From Dehalococcoidia bacterium (lineage in GTDB: Bacteria; Chloroflexota; Dehalococcoidia; GIF9; AB-539-J10): a DNA stretch of 7,533 nt. The stretch is from assembly GCA_030612345.1 (NCBI GenBank), contig JAUWOB010000043.1:1-7533 (forward strand), written 5' to 3'. The notes below the pieces were generated by a model. That model saw only the letters and a program-made list of their open reading frames with translations. It did not search any database and was not told where the DNA came from. This document shows, one piece after another, positions 5,274 through 7,533 of this stretch (its first letter is position 1; each line of letters starts with the position of its first letter). Both the position numbers and the translations under genes were made by a program.

Positions 5274-7043
5274 ATGAGAATTCTACTCAGGTTGCTGACC
5301 TTTGCCAAGAAATACAGGTGGCTCCTGCTGCTAGCGCTTATCTGCATGATGGCAAGCACCGCCTTCGTCTTGATCATACCCCAGTTGATTAGCCGGGTGG
5401 TCGATACCGTACTGAGCGACCGCGAGCCTGGCGAGCTTCTCTGGCTGGCTGTGGCTGTAGTTGTCGTGGGCGCCCTGAGAGGCTTATCTGCCTTCGGCAA
5501 TAGCTACCTGACCGAAGTGGTATCTCAGAGAACAGCCTATGATATCAGGAACGCTCTCTATGACAAACTCCAGCGGCTGAGTTTTGCCTTTCACGACCAG
5601 GCTCAGACGGGAGAGCTTATGTCACGGGGCACCGCCGATGTCGAAGCGATACGCATGTTCTTCGGCAGGGGCTTACTGGGTCTGCTGCAGATAATCATCC
5701 TCTTCGTTGCCATCTCTTACCTGCTGGTCCGGCTGAACTGGCCGCTGGCGCTGCTGACCATGGGTTTCCTGGCAGCGGTCGCCTGGCGGGCAGTTGTCGT
5801 CGCCAGGCTTCTCCGCCCCATCTGGCTCAAGATTCAGCAGCTAATGGCAAAACTGGGCACAATTCTGGAACAGAACCTCACGGGGGTCAGAACAGTGAGA
5901 TCGTTCGCACACGAGCACGAAGAGAGCCACAAGTTCTCTACCCAGGCAGCAGTGCTTTACGAGGAGCACATGATCGCTACTCGTCAAAGAGCCTTCAACA
6001 TCTCGCTTATGGTCTTTCTGGTAACCATACCTGTAGCACTCATCATATGGTATGGCGGACGACTGGTGATAGCTGGCGCATTGGGCGTGCCCGGGCTAAC
6101 CCAGTTCATCTTTTACCTCACCATCATGGGAATGCCGGTGCGCCGCCTCGGATTCATCACCAATATCTTCACCCGCACTATGTCAGGCGGCCAACGCATT
6201 TTAGAGATATTGGATACGGAATCAGCGGTTAAGGAGAAACCCGATGCTATTGAGATGCACGGAGTTAAGGCAGGAGTCAGTTTTGAAAACGTCAGCTTCA
6301 GCTATGATTCGGCTGCTCCGATACTTAAGAACATCAGCTTCAGCGTACAGCCAGGAGAACTGGTGGCTCTGGTGGGAAGCCTGGGCAGCGGCAAGAGCAC
6401 TATTGCCCACCTCATCCCCAGATTCTATGATGTGGCCGGCGGAAGAATCACCATTGATGGCATTGACATCCGTGATGTGACTCTGGATTCACTACGCAGG
6501 AACGTAGGAATAGTACAGCAGGATACCTTCCTGTTTTCGGCTACCATTCGAGACAACATCGCCTACGGCGCTGTGAATGCCGACATGGAACAGATCGTGG
6601 CAGGGGCCAAGGCGGCCCAGCTTCATGACTTCATCGAGAGCCTCCCTGAAGGCTATGAAACCCGGGTGGGAGAGCGAGGCGTCACCCTCTCCGGCGGGCA
6701 GAAACAACGCTTGGCTATAGCCCGTACCCTGCTCATGAATCCCAGTATCCTTATTATGGATGACTCTACCTCCAGCGTAGACGCAGGAACTGAACATCTC
6801 ATTCGCCGCGCCCTGAACGAACTCATCAAGGGACGCACTACCTTCATCATTACCCATCGCCTGCCCATCATCAGAAACGCAGACCTTATCCTGGTACTTG
6901 AGGATGGTCAGGTGGTGGAGCGAGGTAGACACAGCGAACTGATGGCCAGGCATGGCCTTTATCAACAAATATATGAGTCGCAACTCTCCGTGACGGACTT
7001 TTCCGGAGAGGATTTCGGGACTCAAGACAGCTCGGACCTGTAA
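5274..7043 (+). CDS. ABC exporter half-transporter with degenerate catalytic site (TM287/BmrC-like)
   Basis: Inner-membrane ABC exporter subunit of 589 residues with fused transmembrane and nucleotide-binding domains, the normal MsbA/LmrA-type length. Membrane segments fall at about 16-36, 55-75, 135-152, 156-176, 243-260 and 274-291. The ATPase domain has an A-loop Tyr344, Walker A GSLGSGKST (368-376, Lys374), Q-loop Gln416, signature LSGGQ (472-476), Walker B ILIMDD with Asp496, D-loop SSVD (500-503) and switch His528. The catalytic Glu after Walker B is replaced by Asp497, as in the degenerate-site subunits of heterodimeric multidrug exporters such as TM287/288 and BmrCD. Substrate is unknown: drugs, lipids or peptides are possible. 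ATG is the only possible start near here: an in-frame TGA at 5247-5249 precedes it and no GTG/TTG lies between. No Shine-Dalgarno is present, so the mRNA is probably leaderless. The partner gene starts 23 nt downstream. Confidence 0.93.
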   Translation: MRILLRLLTFAKKYRWLLLLALICMMASTAFVLIIPQLISRVVDTVLSDREPGELLWLAVAVVVVGALRGLSAFGNSYLTEVVSQRTAYDIRNALYDKLQRLSFAFHDQAQTGELMSRGTADVEAIRMFFGRGLLGLLQIIILFVAISYLLVRLNWPLALLTMGFLAAVAWRAVVVARLLRPIWLKIQQLMAKLGTILEQNLTGVRTVRSFAHEHEESHKFSTQAAVLYEEHMIATRQRAFNISLMVFLVTIPVALIIWYGGRLVIAGALGVPGLTQFIFYLTIMGMPVRRLGFITNIFTRTMSGGQRILEILDTESAVKEKPDAIEMHGVKAGVSFENVSFSYDSAAPILKNISFSVQPGELVALVGSLGSGKSTIAHLIPRFYDVAGGRITIDGIDIRDVTLDSLRRNVGIVQQDTFLFSATIRDNIAYGAVNADMEQIVAGAKAAQLHDFIESLPEGYETRVGERGVTLSGGQKQRLAIARTLLMNPSILIMDDSTSSVDAGTEHLIRRALNELIKGRTTFIITHRLPIIRNADLILVLEDGQVVERGRHSELMARHGLYQQIYESQLSVTDFSGEDFGTQDSSDL

Positions 7044-7059
7044 GAGGAGTATAAGAGGA
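7041..7059 (+). promoter_or_regulatory. Duplicated Shine-Dalgarno motif before the second ABC gene
   Basis: TAAGAGGA occurs at 7041-7048 (including the stop codon of the first ABC gene) and again at 7052-7059, an 11-nt tandem period. The second copy lies 7 nt before ATG at 7067 and is the working ribosome site; the first is too far. This spacing supports ATG 7067 over the in-frame ATG at 7133. Confidence 0.5.
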
Positions 7060-7066
7060 ATTGAGC

Positions 7067-7533
7067 ATGCATCACGGTGGCGGTCACCATGGCGGAGGTC
7101 AACTGCCCAGCACCTTCGACGCAGATAAGGTGATGGGCAACGTATATGACTCCAGGGTTGTCCGACGACTGGTCAGATACCTGGGGCCGGTCAAATCAGA
7201 CCTGGGCCTGGGAGCTGCTGGCATGGTAATGCGTTCTATCTCTACTGTAGCTGTGCCCACGTTGGTGGGGATGGCCACCGACAGCCTTATAGGTAGTGGC
7301 GACCTTGCCAGGCTGAATACTACCGTCGTCATCATCGTCGCTGTGATAGCACTGGGCTGGGGTGGTCGCTATCTGGAGGAACTATTCCTGGGCTATGTCG
7401 GACAGAAGATACTCTACAGAGTGCGCACCCAGATGTTTGATCACCTCCAACGGCTCTCGCTTAGGTTCTTTGACCAGAACAAAGTAGGGAGAATCATGTC
7501 CCGTGTCCAAAACGATGTGCAACAAATACAGGA
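7067..7533 (+). CDS. Second ABC exporter half-transporter, 5' part (runs off window)
   Basis: The frame is open from ATG 7067 to the window end (155 codons). After a His/Gly-rich start (MHHGGGHHGGG, residues 1-11) and a cytosolic stretch, it reads RRLVRYLGPVKSDLGLG, then a hydrophobic helix around MVMRSISTVAVPTLVGMA, a second around TTVVIIVAVIALGWGG, and the typical ABC exporter segment KILYRVRTQMFDHLQRL followed by LRFFDQNKVGRIMSRVQND, which matches the first intracellular loop of ABC transmembrane domains. The first ABC gene has the equivalent YDIRNALYDKLQRLSFAFHD and GELMSRGTAD. It is most likely the catalytically competent partner of the first subunit. The nucleotide-binding domain lies outside the window, so this cannot be checked here. 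A ribosome site (AGAGGA) lies 7 nt upstream. Confidence 0.9.
   Translation, partial: MHHGGGHHGGGQLPSTFDADKVMGNVYDSRVVRRLVRYLGPVKSDLGLGAAGMVMRSISTVAVPTLVGMATDSLIGSGDLARLNTTVVIIVAVIALGWGGRYLEELFLGYVGQKILYRVRTQMFDHLQRLSLRFFDQNKVGRIMSRVQNDVQQIQ

Noticed and set aside
6492..7025. 177-codon open frame on the - strand
   Set aside because: It lies wholly opposite the nucleotide-binding domain of the first ABC gene, whose motifs are intact; the translation has no recognisable domain. It is a shadow of codon usage.
1..7533. tRNA, CRISPR array or insertion sequence
   Set aside because: No regularly spaced repeats, transposase motifs or tRNA-like sequences were noticed on either strand; the window is ordinary gene-dense chromosome.

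Overview
The window is a stretch of bacterial chromosome, about half GC, with every supported gene on the + strand and little space between genes. Two bacteria-specific proteins (ribosomal protein bS16 and the KH-domain RNA chaperone KhpA) and sigma70-type -35/-10 promoters show that it is bacterial, although the first block encodes an archaeal/vacuolar-type (A/V-type) ATPase. A V-type ATPase in a bacterium, promoters placed right at start codons, and a dyad resembling the dispersed repeat with core CAAGCTCAGG together suggest Chloroflexota (Dehalococcoidia-like), with Deinococcus-Thermus-like lineages as an alternative. This placement is an inference from memory, not a search.

Layout. Positions 1-87 hold the 3' end of an upstream gene, probably V-ATPase subunit F, ending inside a 10-bp perfect dyad. 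Positions 90-3902 hold the ATPase catalytic-head and stalk genes in the usual order: atpA (catalytic), atpB (non-catalytic), atpD (central rotor stalk). They are separated by 16 and 11 nt and clearly form one operon. Four nt after atpD comes a GTG-started gene for a 157-residue protein that I recognise as DUF61/UPF0216, a family I know mainly from archaea. A 116-bp gap carrying two promoter-like signals leads to rpsP and khpA. A 263-bp gap with several inverted repeats and a third promoter leads to two ABC exporter half-transporters. The first is complete, with Asp in place of the catalytic Glu; the second is cut by the window end. They probably form a heterodimeric exporter.

How the parts work together. 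The A and B subunits form the ATP-driven hexamer, and D transmits rotation to a membrane ring encoded upstream, outside the window. The DUF61 protein is co-transcribed, but its function is unknown. rpsP-khpA is a small translation/RNA-chaperone unit without its frequent partners rimM and trmD next to it. The ABC pair is an independent exporter unit.

The most interesting points are: (1) a DUF61-like protein attached to a bacterial V-ATPase operon; (2) promoters whose -10 boxes lie only 10-12 nt before ATG codons lacking a usable Shine-Dalgarno, implying leaderless mRNAs for rpsP and the first ABC gene and possibly for a 21-residue ORF before rpsP; internal operon genes mostly keep good Shine-Dalgarno sites; (3) a repeat-like dyad translated as the tail of the gene before atpA. 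I did not see a convincing wholly new multi-gene system.
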